A stretch of DNA of 64,000 bases from Halovibrio variabilis (GTDB lineage Bacteria; Pseudomonadota; Gammaproteobacteria; Pseudomonadales; Halomonadaceae): assembly GCF_007991175.1 (NCBI RefSeq), contig NZ_BJXV01000010.1, positions 167,460 to 231,459 on the forward strand. The letters run 5' to 3'. A program made the position numbers and the translations under genes. Below the pieces are notes generated by a model. It worked only from the letters and a program-made list of their open reading frames with translations. It had not been told where the DNA came from and did no database searches. Shown here piece by piece: positions 55,517 through 64,000 of this stretch (positions within the stretch are counted from its first letter, which is position 1; every line of letters starts with the position of its first letter).

Positions 55517-55884
55517 GGAACCTCCTTGCGACTAACTCGCAGATGCCGTTTGCCCTGCTACTTCTATCCTAGTGCGCTCCTGGTAATTTGCCTATGCCAT
55601 GCCAAGGACGCGTTGCGAGGGCGTTGATCTGGGGCAACTTATGCCCCATCTTTCTCTACACTGCGCTCTTTTGATTTTCTCAACGTCAACAATGCCTGAA
55701 CGGCTAACCACCATTTTTTTACGCTCAACGTTGATCAACTCACCAATCTCCTACTCCCTTAACTAAGCTGATGATATACCATGGCTGAAAAGATCATGGT
55801 GCTGCATCCATTTTTCTGCGTATAGCCTTTGCTAACAATACTCACCATGCACACCGTTTACCTCTTCATCTACGGAGCTAGGAA
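55517..55884. other. intergenic region between CBS-BON and J-domain genes
   Basis: About 370 bases between two divergent genes. It must hold both promoters. I see no palindrome, repeat or conserved element that I can name. Confidence 0.35.
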
Positions 55885-56967
55885 ATGTCCATTGCCCGTT
55901 TTTCACCCTTTGAGCTGCTGCTATTAAAAAGTCGCAGCCAAGTGGATACGGCAACCCTGCTGCTGTTGGCCTGGGTGCTGGTGCACCGCCAACATGTTTC
56001 AGAAGGTCAGAGACGGCGTCGCCTAGCCCAAGTCACTGCACAGTTTCGCCATGGGCACGAACTGGGCCCGGTGATGAGTATTGCACATAGCCAGGACCTG
56101 CAGGCGATTCAATTAGCCGCCGAGGTACTGCGTAAAGAGTGTGCCAAAGAGCGTAATCTGAGCGTTATTCATCAAGCGATTGCCGTGGCCACCGATGACG
56201 GTGCGCTGTCGCTGGCCAACCACTATATTTTGCGATTTCTGGCCGATTTGTTATCTATCCCCCCGGTTACGTTAAACACGCTCTTTCATGAGCTAACGGG
56301 CACGCCGTTAGGCGCGCCTGACGACCCCAGCCGCGATGCCTACTGGCAAATTCACGACCCCGACTACCACGCGCGTAAGGCGCGTGACGCAGAGGCAGCT
56401 AAGCAACAGCACCAGCAAGCCCAGGCACAGGCAGAACAACGGCAGCGTCAGAAAGACGAGCGCCAGCAATACAAACAGCAAAAACAACAAGAAAAGCAGC
56501 AGGAAAAACAGCAGCGTCAGGAACAAGCCAGCCAAGCACGCGAACGCGAACAGCAGCGCCAGCGGGAACGCGCGCATCAGCAAGACCAACAACGACAAAA
56601 ACAGCACCAGGAGAAGCAACAACGCGAACAGGCCAAACGTGAACAGCAACGCTCTCAACAAGACTCTTATCAGCGGAACTCTGACCAGAACTCTAACCAG
56701 AACTCTCGTCAGCAAGAGCATCGCCAAAAAGAGCGTGGCAACCAGCAGCGCACCTCACCGCCGCCGGACCGCACGACACGGGCACTCTCGGTGCTGGGGC
56801 TTACCCCGGGCGCCAGCCGTATTGAAGTTCGTCACGCCTATCGGCGCATGGCGCAGCTACACCACCCCGACCGCTTTTACTCGGAAAGCGAGCACCAAGT
56901 AGCCTTGGCCTCGGCGCGTTTTCAACGCATTAAAAACGCCTATGATTATTTGATGCAAACGTACTAA
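55885..56967 (+). CDS. DjlA-like J-domain protein with long Gln-rich linker
   Basis: A 360-residue protein in three parts. Residues 1-150 are helical and TerB-like (LLLLAWVLVHRQHVSEGQRR is the core). Residues about 155-290 are a low-complexity coiled stretch of Gln, Lys, Arg, Glu with runs such as KQQEKQQEKQQRQEQ. Residues about 298-360 are a J domain (ALSVLGLTPGASRIEVRHAY) with the HPD tripeptide intact in HHPDRF. TerB plus C-terminal J domain is the soluble layout of DjlA, a DnaK co-chaperone; the Gln-rich linker is much longer. A second J-like gene follows after 31 bases. Confidence 0.85.
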   Translation: MSIARFSPFELLLLKSRSQVDTATLLLLAWVLVHRQHVSEGQRRRRLAQVTAQFRHGHELGPVMSIAHSQDLQAIQLAAEVLRKECAKERNLSVIHQAIAVATDDGALSLANHYILRFLADLLSIPPVTLNTLFHELTGTPLGAPDDPSRDAYWQIHDPDYHARKARDAEAAKQQHQQAQAQAEQRQRQKDERQQYKQQKQQEKQQEKQQRQEQASQAREREQQRQRERAHQQDQQRQKQHQEKQQREQAKREQQRSQQDSYQRNSDQNSNQNSRQQEHRQKERGNQQRTSPPPDRTTRALSVLGLTPGASRIEVRHAYRRMAQLHHPDRFYSESEHQVALASARFQRIKNAYDYLMQTY

Positions 56968-56998
56968 GGTATAGCCCCAAGAGAAACGATAGCCCCCT

Positions 56999-57430
56999 AT
57001 GCGTGATTTGTACCAGCGCCTCGCGGTTTCCCCCGAGGCCGACGACCAAGAAATTAAGCGGGCCGTGGCCAATTGCCAACACAGCGCGCTACGCCAGGAT
57101 GCCGAGGCAGTGTTCACCATTGCCGAGCGGCGTGACGTTTACGATACGCTGCACGACACCGTGAGCGACATCGGCCGATTGCGCGCGCGTTTGGGGCTCA
57201 GCCATGGCCCTCATTGGCAAGGCGATGTAGCCAACGACTTTTCGCTGCCTCCCGACCATGCAATATCGCGCCACGATGAGTTGGTTGACCGCGTGAGTCA
57301 CGCGGTTTCGCTCTATAACCGCTGGCGACGCTTGCGCGCGCCGTGGCTACTCATCACCATGCTCGTGGCCGGGGTTGGCATAGGTCTCGCCCTCGGGCTT
57401 ACCCTGTGCCTGGGGCTTTTGCCGATGTGA
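56999..57430 (+). CDS. degenerate J-domain membrane protein
   Basis: A 143-residue protein beginning like a J domain (DLYQRLAVSPEADDQEIKRA, then AVFTIAERRDVYDTL in place of helix III-IV) but without an HPD tripeptide, so it probably cannot stimulate DnaK. A single C-terminal membrane helix (WLLITMLVAGVGIGLALGLT) would anchor it. It lies 31 bases downstream of the DjlA-like gene and its last 84 bases overlap, tail to tail, the end of the MscS gene on the other strand. Confidence 0.72.
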   Translation: MRDLYQRLAVSPEADDQEIKRAVANCQHSALRQDAEAVFTIAERRDVYDTLHDTVSDIGRLRARLGLSHGPHWQGDVANDFSLPPDHAISRHDELVDRVSHAVSLYNRWRRLRAPWLLITMLVAGVGIGLALGLTLCLGLLPM

Positions 57431-59812
57431 CCCGGCTCGTTTTGACGTCTCATCGTGTTGGCGCACCTGCTCGTCGCGACGTGTTTCTGCCGGGGTCGGG
57501 CGCGGTGCGGGCTTCGGCGGGGGCGGCTGTTTATGTTCCTCTGCGTTGGGTTCGGCTTCTTGCTCAGCTAGAGAAAACGAAGTGCCCGCGGTGTCCTCCA
57601 TGCGCTCGCCAGCACGCGCCTCCATACTGACACTCAGGCGCGGCACGCCCAGATCAATCTCTTGCGCTTCCATGCGCTGCTTAAGCAGCAGGTTGAACGC
57701 GCGGGATATATCCCACTGCATCTCGGGCGCGGTGCGAAAACGCATTCGCAAAATCGGGCAGCCGTCCTCAAAGCCCTGCACGCCCTGCATTTCCAGCGGT
57801 GACCAAATATAGTGGCGCATCATCGGGTCTTTACGCAGTTCTTGGGCGGTCTCCTGCATCAGCGTAATCGCATCGTCGATTTTCATGGCATAGGGAATGC
57901 GGATACGCATCAGCGCGATACCAAACTGGCGCGACATGTTGTGAATCGACTCAATGCGGCTAAAGGTGATGATATGCACGATGCCGTCCAGGTCACGAAG
58001 CCGCACCGTGCGCAGCGTTAGCCCTTCAACCGTGCCCATGTGGCTATTGATCTGCACGAAATCATCGACCGCTAGCGAATCCTCAATCAAAATAAAGATG
58101 CCGGTAATCAAATCCTGCACCAAGGTCTGGGCACCAAAACCAATCGCCAGACCGATCACACCGGCACCGGCCAGCAGCGGCGTTACGTTGACACCTAAGT
58201 TCGCCAACCCAGAAATGACCGCAATAATCAAAATGGTCACAAAGATGACGTTGCGAATCATCGGTGTGATGGTTTGCGCCCGCGCCTGGTTGACCCGCCG
58301 CCCGCGCGAGCGTGCGGAGGACGTTAGCGCCCGCTGAATGGCGGTATCGGCAAAAATCCACACCAGCCACGCCAACAACACGGTGGCACCCAGGCTTATC
58401 AACGCCTGACCGATCCGCGCGCTGGCCATGGCTTGCTGGCCCAGGCCAAAGAACGAACTGCCCCACACTTGCATTGAAAGCTCGGCGAACACCATCCAAG
58501 CGCAAATATGCGCCAGCACAAAGCCAAAGCGTTCCAGGCGTTTACGGTATTGACTGTAGCGATGGCGATGGCGACGCTTGCCCATCTGCTCTGCTTGGCG
58601 GCGCAATAACCCGGTCACCACCAATGTGAGCACCAGCAAGCTGGCGGAAATAATCGAACGCGCCAGCGCGGTGCCCACATCGCCGACGGTGATAAAGATC
58701 GCTAGCAGCGAACCACTGACCAGCAACAGCGCCGGTATATGCCACAAGCCACCCAGCGAACGAATCATCTCAACGGCGGCACTGGCATCGCGGCGCTGCT
58801 TGAACGGCCGATTGCAAATCAGATGGCGCACGGGACGTTTGAATTTGAGAATAAACCGCGCCGCGAAAAGCGCCGCCAGCATGTTGGAGAGTACGGACAC
58901 CAAGCTCGATAGCTCGCTGCCCAACATTTCTACCAGACGCGAAGAGTTGACCGCATCCCCCAGCGCAATCAGTGCGCCAATCACAAACAGCCCGCGCAGG
59001 GCGCGCTGTTGGAGCAGTTGTACTGCGGTAAAGCGATGGCCACGGCTGAAAAACGCGATAACCGTCTCAAACACTACCGAAAGCGCTCGGCCACATAGGC
59101 AGATATAGGCCACTACCAGCACCAGCGTACGCCCTGGGCTATCGGGCAGCACTTGACCAATCCCCAGCGTAATAGCGAAGGACAGCGCCCAGGGCAGCAT
59201 ACGCCGGAAGAAGTGCACGGCGAGCAGCCAGCCCCTGGGGTCCCGGGGCAGGTCCAGCGGCCATTCACGACGGTTTGCCAGCATGCGCCCAAAGCCAATC
59301 ATCGCCACTAACAGCCCTGTCCAAATGACCGCCAGTACGGCGCCCTCGGCAATCGCCCGAATGGCCTCGCCCTGGTCGGCATCGTCGTTCAATGCGCGTA
59401 AATCTTCAGCGCCTTGTACCAGCTGGCGCGACCACTCATCGACCGGTGAATTACCGGATTTGGCTTGGTCACCAATGTCGCTCAAGGTGTCGGCAAGTGC
59501 GCCCAGCAAGCCTTGGTGCACTACGCCGTCTTCCTGGCGGGCAGCGTCCGCCGCGACCTGCAATTCACGCAGCGATTCAAGCAGCTGTGTGCGCTGCTCT
59601 TCGTTTTCCAGCATGCCAATCACATCGTTCAGCGAACTCTGGAACGCTTCCCCGCTGACCTCTGTTTGCTCTTCCTCAGCGCCACCGCCCAGGCTGGGGA
59701 GAGAAACGGTTTGCGCTTGGGCCTGCGTTATTGCCACACTCGCCAGCATCAGGCTCGCCAAGACAAACAAGACGACGCCAATTACCGCATTGATTAACCA
59801 GTGCTGTCGCAC
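57347..59812 (-). CDS. large MscS-family mechanosensitive channel
   Basis: An 821-residue protein: a signal peptide (ending TQAQAQTVS), a periplasmic helical domain (about 40-145), about eight membrane helices, and the MscS core with the pore helix LLAGAGVIGLAIGFGAQTLV and the following DLITGIFILIEDSLAVDDFV, then the beta and C-terminal domains. The last 70 residues are a charged, Pro/Glu-rich tail overlapping the J-like gene on the other strand. It probably relieves osmotic downshock, important in a halophile. Confidence 0.92.
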   Translation of the reverse strand: MRQHWLINAVIGVVLFVLASLMLASVAITQAQAQTVSLPSLGGGAEEEQTEVSGEAFQSSLNDVIGMLENEEQRTQLLESLRELQVAADAARQEDGVVHQGLLGALADTLSDIGDQAKSGNSPVDEWSRQLVQGAEDLRALNDDADQGEAIRAIAEGAVLAVIWTGLLVAMIGFGRMLANRREWPLDLPRDPRGWLLAVHFFRRMLPWALSFAITLGIGQVLPDSPGRTLVLVVAYICLCGRALSVVFETVIAFFSRGHRFTAVQLLQQRALRGLFVIGALIALGDAVNSSRLVEMLGSELSSLVSVLSNMLAALFAARFILKFKRPVRHLICNRPFKQRRDASAAVEMIRSLGGLWHIPALLLVSGSLLAIFITVGDVGTALARSIISASLLVLTLVVTGLLRRQAEQMGKRRHRHRYSQYRKRLERFGFVLAHICAWMVFAELSMQVWGSSFFGLGQQAMASARIGQALISLGATVLLAWLVWIFADTAIQRALTSSARSRGRRVNQARAQTITPMIRNVIFVTILIIAVISGLANLGVNVTPLLAGAGVIGLAIGFGAQTLVQDLITGIFILIEDSLAVDDFVQINSHMGTVEGLTLRTVRLRDLDGIVHIITFSRIESIHNMSRQFGIALMRIRIPYAMKIDDAITLMQETAQELRKDPMMRHYIWSPLEMQGVQGFEDGCPILRMRFRTAPEMQWDISRAFNLLLKQRMEAQEIDLGVPRLSVSMEARAGERMEDTAGTSFSLAEQEAEPNAEEHKQPPPPKPAPRPTPAETRRDEQVRQHDETSKRAGSHRQKPQAQGKPEGETYANPGHEHGDE

Positions 59813-59983
59813 ACCTTACTCCTGAAAATTAGCCTAGATGGTGTTCTACCAACCGTTTGCCGCTCGATGAATAACCCCGCCCTTTTGATGCGCCTAAGGT
59901 GTACAAACCTTAGCAATACGCTCAGTCTAACCGCGTGACTGTGATAGGCTTGGCGCTTAAACGTTCACCTCAAGGATGCCGAG

Positions 59984-61015
59984 ATGACGCTACAAGCTCC
60001 ACCTAACCGCTTAAATAGTCACGGGGATACCCGTCATGTCGGCGTCGAAATTGAATTTGCTGGTTTGCCTCCCCGTGACACGGCACTGCTTGTGCGCGAG
60101 CTGTTTGGCGGGGAGCTTAACGTGGTAAGCCCCCATCGGCTACTGGTAGAAGATACCCGCTGGGGTGAATTTGGTATCGAACTCGACACCCAATACGCGC
60201 ACCCCGACAAAACGCTGCTCGAAGACTCGCCTATCGAAGACAGCGAGTGGGCGCGCCATCAACACCAACGCCGGGTCGAGTTTCACCACAAAACGCGCGA
60301 ACTGATTGGCGATATGGTGACCGGCCTAGTGCCTACTGAGATCGTTTGCCCGCCGATTCCCTGGGATGAACTCGACGATTTAGACGCGCTGTTTGAAGCC
60401 CTGCGCGAGCATGGCGCCAAGGGCACCGATGCCAGCCTTCTGTATGGGTTTGGGCTACACCTTAACCCGGAAGTCGAACGCTTTGACGTCGACTACTTAC
60501 TTGCCATGCTACGCGCCTATTTGCTGCTAGCCGGTTGGCTACGCGAGGATATCAAAGTCGATATTACCCGTGAGGTACTGCCCCACGCCAACCCCTTTAA
60601 TAAAGAGTACGCCTTGAAGGTGCTGGATAGCCGCTACGCGCCTGACCTCGACACACTGATTAACGATTACCTGCACTACAACCCAACGCGTAACCGCGAA
60701 CTGGATATGCTGCCGTTGTTTGCCTATTTGCGCCCCGACCACGACCATGAATTGCTGCATGCGCAGCTCACCCAGCCGCGCCCTACCTTTCACTACCGAT
60801 TACCCAATGCTCAGCTTTCCCAACCCGGCTGGGGATCGGTGACCGAGTGGAACCGTTGGGTGGAAGTTGAAAAACTGGCGGCTAACTCTGACGCACTGCT
60901 TGCCCGTTGCGCTGAGTATATTGCCGATCATAACCGCCCCATGCTGATCCGCTTGAAAGAGAAACTAACCGGCTCCACTGCAAAGCTGGGCCGCTGGCTT
61001 CGGCGTAAACCCTGA
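59984..61015 (+). CDS. amidoligase family protein
   Basis: A 343-residue protein of the amidoligase_2 family (a glutamine-synthetase/gamma-glutamylcysteine-ligase fold): VGVEIEFAGLPPRDTALLVR supplies the metal-binding Glu pair, WGEFGIELDTQY follows, and GFGLHLNPEVERFDVDYLLA and LREDIKVDITREVLPHANPFN are further family blocks. It should join an amine to a carboxylate with ATP. The next gene encodes a class I amidotransferase-type hydrolase, a known pairing; the product is unknown. It is divergent from the MscS gene. Confidence 0.88.
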   Translation: MTLQAPPNRLNSHGDTRHVGVEIEFAGLPPRDTALLVRELFGGELNVVSPHRLLVEDTRWGEFGIELDTQYAHPDKTLLEDSPIEDSEWARHQHQRRVEFHHKTRELIGDMVTGLVPTEIVCPPIPWDELDDLDALFEALREHGAKGTDASLLYGFGLHLNPEVERFDVDYLLAMLRAYLLLAGWLREDIKVDITREVLPHANPFNKEYALKVLDSRYAPDLDTLINDYLHYNPTRNRELDMLPLFAYLRPDHDHELLHAQLTQPRPTFHYRLPNAQLSQPGWGSVTEWNRWVEVEKLAANSDALLARCAEYIADHNRPMLIRLKEKLTGSTAKLGRWLRRKP

Positions 61016-61077
61016 GCCGCCTAGCCAGACGCAGGCTTTCCATTTCGCTATTTCTAACAGAGTGAGTAACCATCCGC

Positions 61078-61773
61078 ATGTCACGGCCGCTTATCGGAAT
61101 CACTACCTCTGACCAAAAAAGCCACTTAGCCTGGTGGTTTGATTGGTTCGCCGTCTGGCGGCATGGTGGTAAGCCACTGCGTTTATCGCCGTCACGCCCG
61201 CTACCGGAAAGCCTTGATGGTTTAATCATCGGCGGCGGCGACGATATTCAAGCCCACCTGTATGACAGCGAAGTGCAGTTGGACGTGCGCCTAGACCCGG
61301 CGCGGGATGAGCTGGAACTGGCCCTGCTAGAACGCTTTATTCCGCTGCATACGCCGGTGCTGGGTATTTGTCGGGGCGCGCAATTAATTAACGTGCACCT
61401 GGGCGGCACCCTTGACCCCGATATCTACACCACCCACGAAGGCTTAAAACGACGCCGGACGGTGCTACCGCGTAAAACGGTTGATATTGTTGGAGCAAGC
61501 AAGCTACACCGCTTGCTAGGCGTCTCCTGGTGCCGCGTCAACAGCCTGCATCATCAGGCCGTACACCTAGCGGGCAAGGGTATCGAGATCGTCGCCCGCG
61601 ATAGGGATGGCTTGGTGCAGGGCATTGAGTCTCGCGATCACGATTTCTTGATCGGTGTGCAGTGGCACCCGGAGTGGCTGATTTTTAACCGCCCCCAGCA
61701 GCGCTTAATTCGTGCGCTGGTGAAGGCGTCCAACCGGCATGCTAATCGTCTGGCGGAAACACGTGAATCATAG
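61078..61773 (+). CDS. PuuD-like gamma-glutamyl hydrolase/amidotransferase (peptidase C26)
   Basis: A 231-residue class I amidotransferase fold. The nucleophile elbow GICRGAQLINVHLGG, the catalytic His-Glu in VQWHPEWL, and the opening PLIGITTSDQK resemble PuuD, which removes gamma-linked glutamate from amines. It is 62 bases downstream of the amidoligase gene, suggesting that the pair builds and trims, or edits, an isopeptide. Its TAG stop is the first three bases of an 18-bp tandem repeat. Confidence 0.88.
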   Translation: MSRPLIGITTSDQKSHLAWWFDWFAVWRHGGKPLRLSPSRPLPESLDGLIIGGGDDIQAHLYDSEVQLDVRLDPARDELELALLERFIPLHTPVLGICRGAQLINVHLGGTLDPDIYTTHEGLKRRRTVLPRKTVDIVGASKLHRLLGVSWCRVNSLHHQAVHLAGKGIEIVARDRDGLVQGIESRDHDFLIGVQWHPEWLIFNRPQQRLIRALVKASNRHANRLAETRES

Positions 61774-61836
61774 CTGCTGCAAATGATATAGCTGCTGCAA
61801 ATGATATAGCTGCTGCAAATGATATAGCTACTTCAA
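61771..61836. repeat. 18-bp tandem repeat at convergent gene ends
   Basis: The unit tagctgctgcaaatgata occurs three times in full (61771, 61789, 61807) and once in part (61825). It begins with the stop codon of the C26 gene and ends in the stop codon of tpx, so it forms the whole gap between the two convergent genes. The copies are identical, which suggests recent slippage. Confidence 0.95.
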
Positions 61837-62328
61837 GGCCGCCAAGGCTGCCTGGTAGTCAGGCTCGTTTTTTAACTCGCTTACCAGCTCGCTATGCAGC
61901 ACGCGGTTATCAGCGTCCAGAACCACCACCGCACGGGCGCACAACCCTTCCATGGGGTTATTGCACAACGCCACGCCCCAGGCTTCGCGGAACTCGGGGT
62001 GACGGAAGGTGGACAGCGTTTCGACGTTGTCCAACCCTTCGGCACCACAAAAGCGCTTAGCCGCAAAGGGTAAGTCCGCAGAGACGACCAAGACCACTGT
62101 GTCGGCAAGGTTAGACGCCAACTCGTTAAAGTGGCGCGTGGACATCGCGCAGGTAGGCGTATCCACACTGGGAATGATATTGAGTACCTTACGCTTGCCA
62201 GCATAGGTCGCCAGGATGACATCCTGCAGTTCGGTATTGGTCAGCGTCATCGCCGGGGCTACCTGCCCTTTCGCGGGCAGTGTGCCAGCCACATCCATGG
62301 GTTCGCCTGCGCGGGTAATCTGTTGCAT
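61828..62328 (-). CDS. tpx: thiol peroxidase
   Basis: A 166-residue atypical 2-Cys peroxiredoxin. The peroxidatic Cys is in [15 protein letters not shown] and the resolving Cys in [14 protein letters not shown], both where Tpx has them. It reduces hydroperoxides using thioredoxin. Its stop lies in the partial fourth copy of the 18-bp repeat. Confidence 0.95.
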   Translation of the reverse strand: MQQITRAGEPMDVAGTLPAKGQVAPAMTLTNTELQDVILATYAGKRKVLNIIPSVDTPTCAMSTRHFNELASNLADTVVLVVSADLPFAAKRFCGAEGLDNVETLSTFRHPEFREAWGVALCNNPMEGLCARAVVVLDADNRVLHSELVSELKNEPDYQAALAALK

Positions 62329-62464
62329 TATCGTTTCCTTTTGACGTTATTCATTGAGGCATTCCTGGCATTTAAGACGCCATGGTAGGCTATCTTCACG
62401 TCTTTGTGCTCTTACCGAAAGGCCTTTGTGCAATGTTTGCGTTTCGTCTCGCTGAGGGAGTGAT

Positions 62465-63181
62465 ATGGCCGTTGTATTAATTGTAAAAACCGGCGACGCT
62501 TTTCCAGAAGTTGTCGACCAACACGGTGATTTTGAAACGCTGTTTGAAAAGCAGCTAAGCAGCGCCTTACCCGCGCCGATAACGCTGCAGACGTGGGATG
62601 CCCAGCGACAACCTAGCGCGCCCGCTTCCGACGCGCTGGCCGGCATTGTGATCACCGGCTCGCACAGCATGGTCAGCCACGCCGAACCCTGGAGCGAGGC
62701 GCTTAAGCCGTGGCTCCAGGCAGCCCTGGCAAGCGATATACCCATGCTCGGCGTTTGCTATGGCCATCAGTTAATGGCGGCTGCCTTTGGTGGCGTAAGC
62801 GACTACCATCCGGGAGGCCGCGAGTCAGGCACGCGCAGCGTGCGGCTAACCCAAGCGGGCCAGCAAGACCCATTGTTTAGCCAACTGCCAGAAAGCTTTG
62901 CCGCTCACTTGACCCATTCGCAATCGGTCATGCAGGCGCCTCAGGGCAGTACCATTTTGGCTCACAATAGCCACGACGCCCATCAAGCACTGCGCTACGG
63001 CCCGCGCCAGTGGAGCGTGCAGTTTCACCCCGAGTTCACTGCGCCCGTCATGCGTGCCTACATTGAGCGCCAGCGTGCCGCGCTGCGCGATCAGGGCGAA
63101 GATCCCGACACGCTACTGGGCGAGGTTAGCGACGCCCCTGAGGCCTCCAGCCTGCTGTGGCGCTTTTTGGCGTTTGTGTAG
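62465..63181 (+). CDS. class I glutamine amidotransferase (GMP synthase-like)
   Basis: A 238-residue stand-alone amidotransferase domain: GIVITGSHSMVSHAEPW, the nucleophile elbow LGVCYGHQLMAAAFGG (Cys) and the His-Glu of VQFHPEFTAPV. Such YfeJ-like proteins lack the synthetase partner and their substrate is usually unknown. It starts at 62465, is unrelated in sequence to the C26 protein upstream, and converges on the endonuclease V gene. Confidence 0.88.
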   Translation: MAVVLIVKTGDAFPEVVDQHGDFETLFEKQLSSALPAPITLQTWDAQRQPSAPASDALAGIVITGSHSMVSHAEPWSEALKPWLQAALASDIPMLGVCYGHQLMAAAFGGVSDYHPGGRESGTRSVRLTQAGQQDPLFSQLPESFAAHLTHSQSVMQAPQGSTILAHNSHDAHQALRYGPRQWSVQFHPEFTAPVMRAYIERQRAALRDQGEDPDTLLGEVSDAPEASSLLWRFLAFV

Positions 63182-63192
63182 CAAAAGCCGAG

Positions 63193-63879
63193 CTACTTGC
63201 GCTGATCACGTCGCGAGGCCAGTCGATCAGCCAACCGCGTCGGTTCTGGCAATTTGGTACCGCCCAGGCAACGCGTTACCCATGCAAGCGACGTCCCAAG
63301 GGTGATGCGGTGCCCAGGCGACACGAACACGGGCTTAACGTTGGCGCGTGAACGTAAAACGGCACCTATAATGTCGTTACCGGCGTAAAGTGGCACCCAG
63401 TCGCCGCGCTGTTCGCCTACCTCGGCGTGCTTGCCGTATAGGCGAGACTTGGCGATGCCAATGGTGGGCAGATCCAGCCATAGCCCCAAATGAGCGGCGA
63501 CACCTAATCGGCGTGGGTGAGCAATCCCTTGGCCATCGACCATCACCAGTTCGGGCCTCACGCTGAGTTGTTCGAACGCACCCAGCGCAGCGGGAATCTC
63601 ACGAAACGAGAGCAAACCAGGGATATACGGCATGCGCGTAGGCTCGCGGTGAACCACTTGCTCAACCACGCTCAGATCGGGTGCAGTGGCAGGGTCCCAC
63701 TTGAGCACCACCACGGCCGCCCGCGTTGTGTCACCGCCGTCTTCAAAACCGATATCCACCCCGGCGATATGCTCCACCGGAGCTAACCGGTCTGTCAGTT
63801 CCAAGCGCTTTGCCAACTGGGTTTGTAGTGCCCTCGCCTCTCTGGGCGCAAGATTCCATTCGTGTAACGCCGCGGGCAT
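63193..63879 (-). CDS. nfi: endonuclease V (deoxyinosine 3' endonuclease)
   Basis: A 228-residue repair nuclease that nicks DNA one base 3' to deoxyinosine. Blocks include IAGVDIGFEDGG (metal Asp), YIPGLLSFREIPAAL, VMVDGQGIAHPRRLGVAAHL and PTIGIAKSRLYGKH. The length is normal. GGAGA precedes the ATG. After it, 63880-64000 contains only its promoter region and nothing else I can name. Confidence 0.94.
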   Translation of the reverse strand: MPAALHEWNLAPREARALQTQLAKRLELTDRLAPVEHIAGVDIGFEDGGDTTRAAVVVLKWDPATAPDLSVVEQVVHREPTRMPYIPGLLSFREIPAALGAFEQLSVRPELVMVDGQGIAHPRRLGVAAHLGLWLDLPTIGIAKSRLYGKHAEVGEQRGDWVPLYAGNDIIGAVLRSRANVKPVFVSPGHRITLGTSLAWVTRCLGGTKLPEPTRLADRLASRRDQRK

Positions 63880-64000
63880 ATTCTCCTTCCTGAACTGGTG
63901 AATAAAATAGGCTATTGGCCATCTAATGTGGATTTAAGATTGATCGGCTATTTTGTATCTCACGGTTCAGATCGCAACCACTAAGCCAGCTATCTGTTGT

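Overview
The window looks like a chromosomal segment of a halophilic gammaproteobacterium of the Halomonas/Halomonadaceae type. This is an inference from gene content and order (opgGH, a cyoABCDE quinol oxidase, an SbtA-like permease beside a LysR gene, a deo nucleoside operon under a DeoR-type operator) and from GC-rich coding sequence with many TAATG/ATGA gene overlaps. I saw no rRNA, tRNA, CRISPR array or intact insertion sequence.

Layout. 1-3.75 kb: end of opgG, then opgH, an FkbM methyltransferase and a creatininase-family amidohydrolase in one direction. 3.8-11.2 kb: an unusual cluster with a GTP cyclohydrolase II fused to a degenerate RibB-like half, a stand-alone RibD reductase domain, a multi-pass flippase-like protein, a glycosyltransferase-methyltransferase fusion, a PTPS/QueD-fold protein with a changed active site, a BchC-like dehydrogenase and, divergently, a CDP-alcohol phosphatidyltransferase. 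Together with the creatininase this reads as a dedicated pathway from GTP to a pyrimidine/pteridine product that is glycosylated, methylated and perhaps attached to a membrane lipid. It is my main candidate for an undescribed system.

11.2-24.9 kb: ordinary metabolism and signalling (GFA proteins, oxidoreductases, LysR plus SbtA-like permease, hybrid histidine kinase plus diguanylate cyclase, TspO, and an operon of two aldo/keto reductases alternating with membrane proteins), with remnants of mntP and of a YraQ-type permease. 24.9-30.7 kb: an accessory, AT-richer stretch with two toxin-antitoxin modules (ccdAB, yefM-yoeB), a GNAT, a small phosphatase, two frameshifted pseudogenes (Ltp-like, LysE-like), and GRAM and TM2 proteins.

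30.7-41.6 kb: TPP riboswitch-tenA-thiC, an unrecognised large lipoprotein, a DUF2955/HlyD efflux pair, a DMT exporter, and pta preceded by a striking 52-codon internal-deletion remnant of ackA. 41.6-46.5 kb: cyoABCDE on the minus strand; CyoA carries a His-rich tail. 46.8-54.7 kb: deoR, then tsx-nupC-terminator-deoC-deoA-deoB-deoD-cdd, with two near-consensus DeoR operators in front of tsx. The operon imports nucleosides and breaks them down to bases and central-carbon intermediates.

54.8-64 kb: CBS-BON protein, two J-domain-like proteins (one with a very Gln-rich linker, one degenerate and membrane-anchored), a large MscS channel, an amidoligase/GAT pair, thiol peroxidase, a GMP-synthase-like amidotransferase and endonuclease V. 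Short tandem repeats sit at three gene ends (11.7, 54.8 and 61.8 kb).
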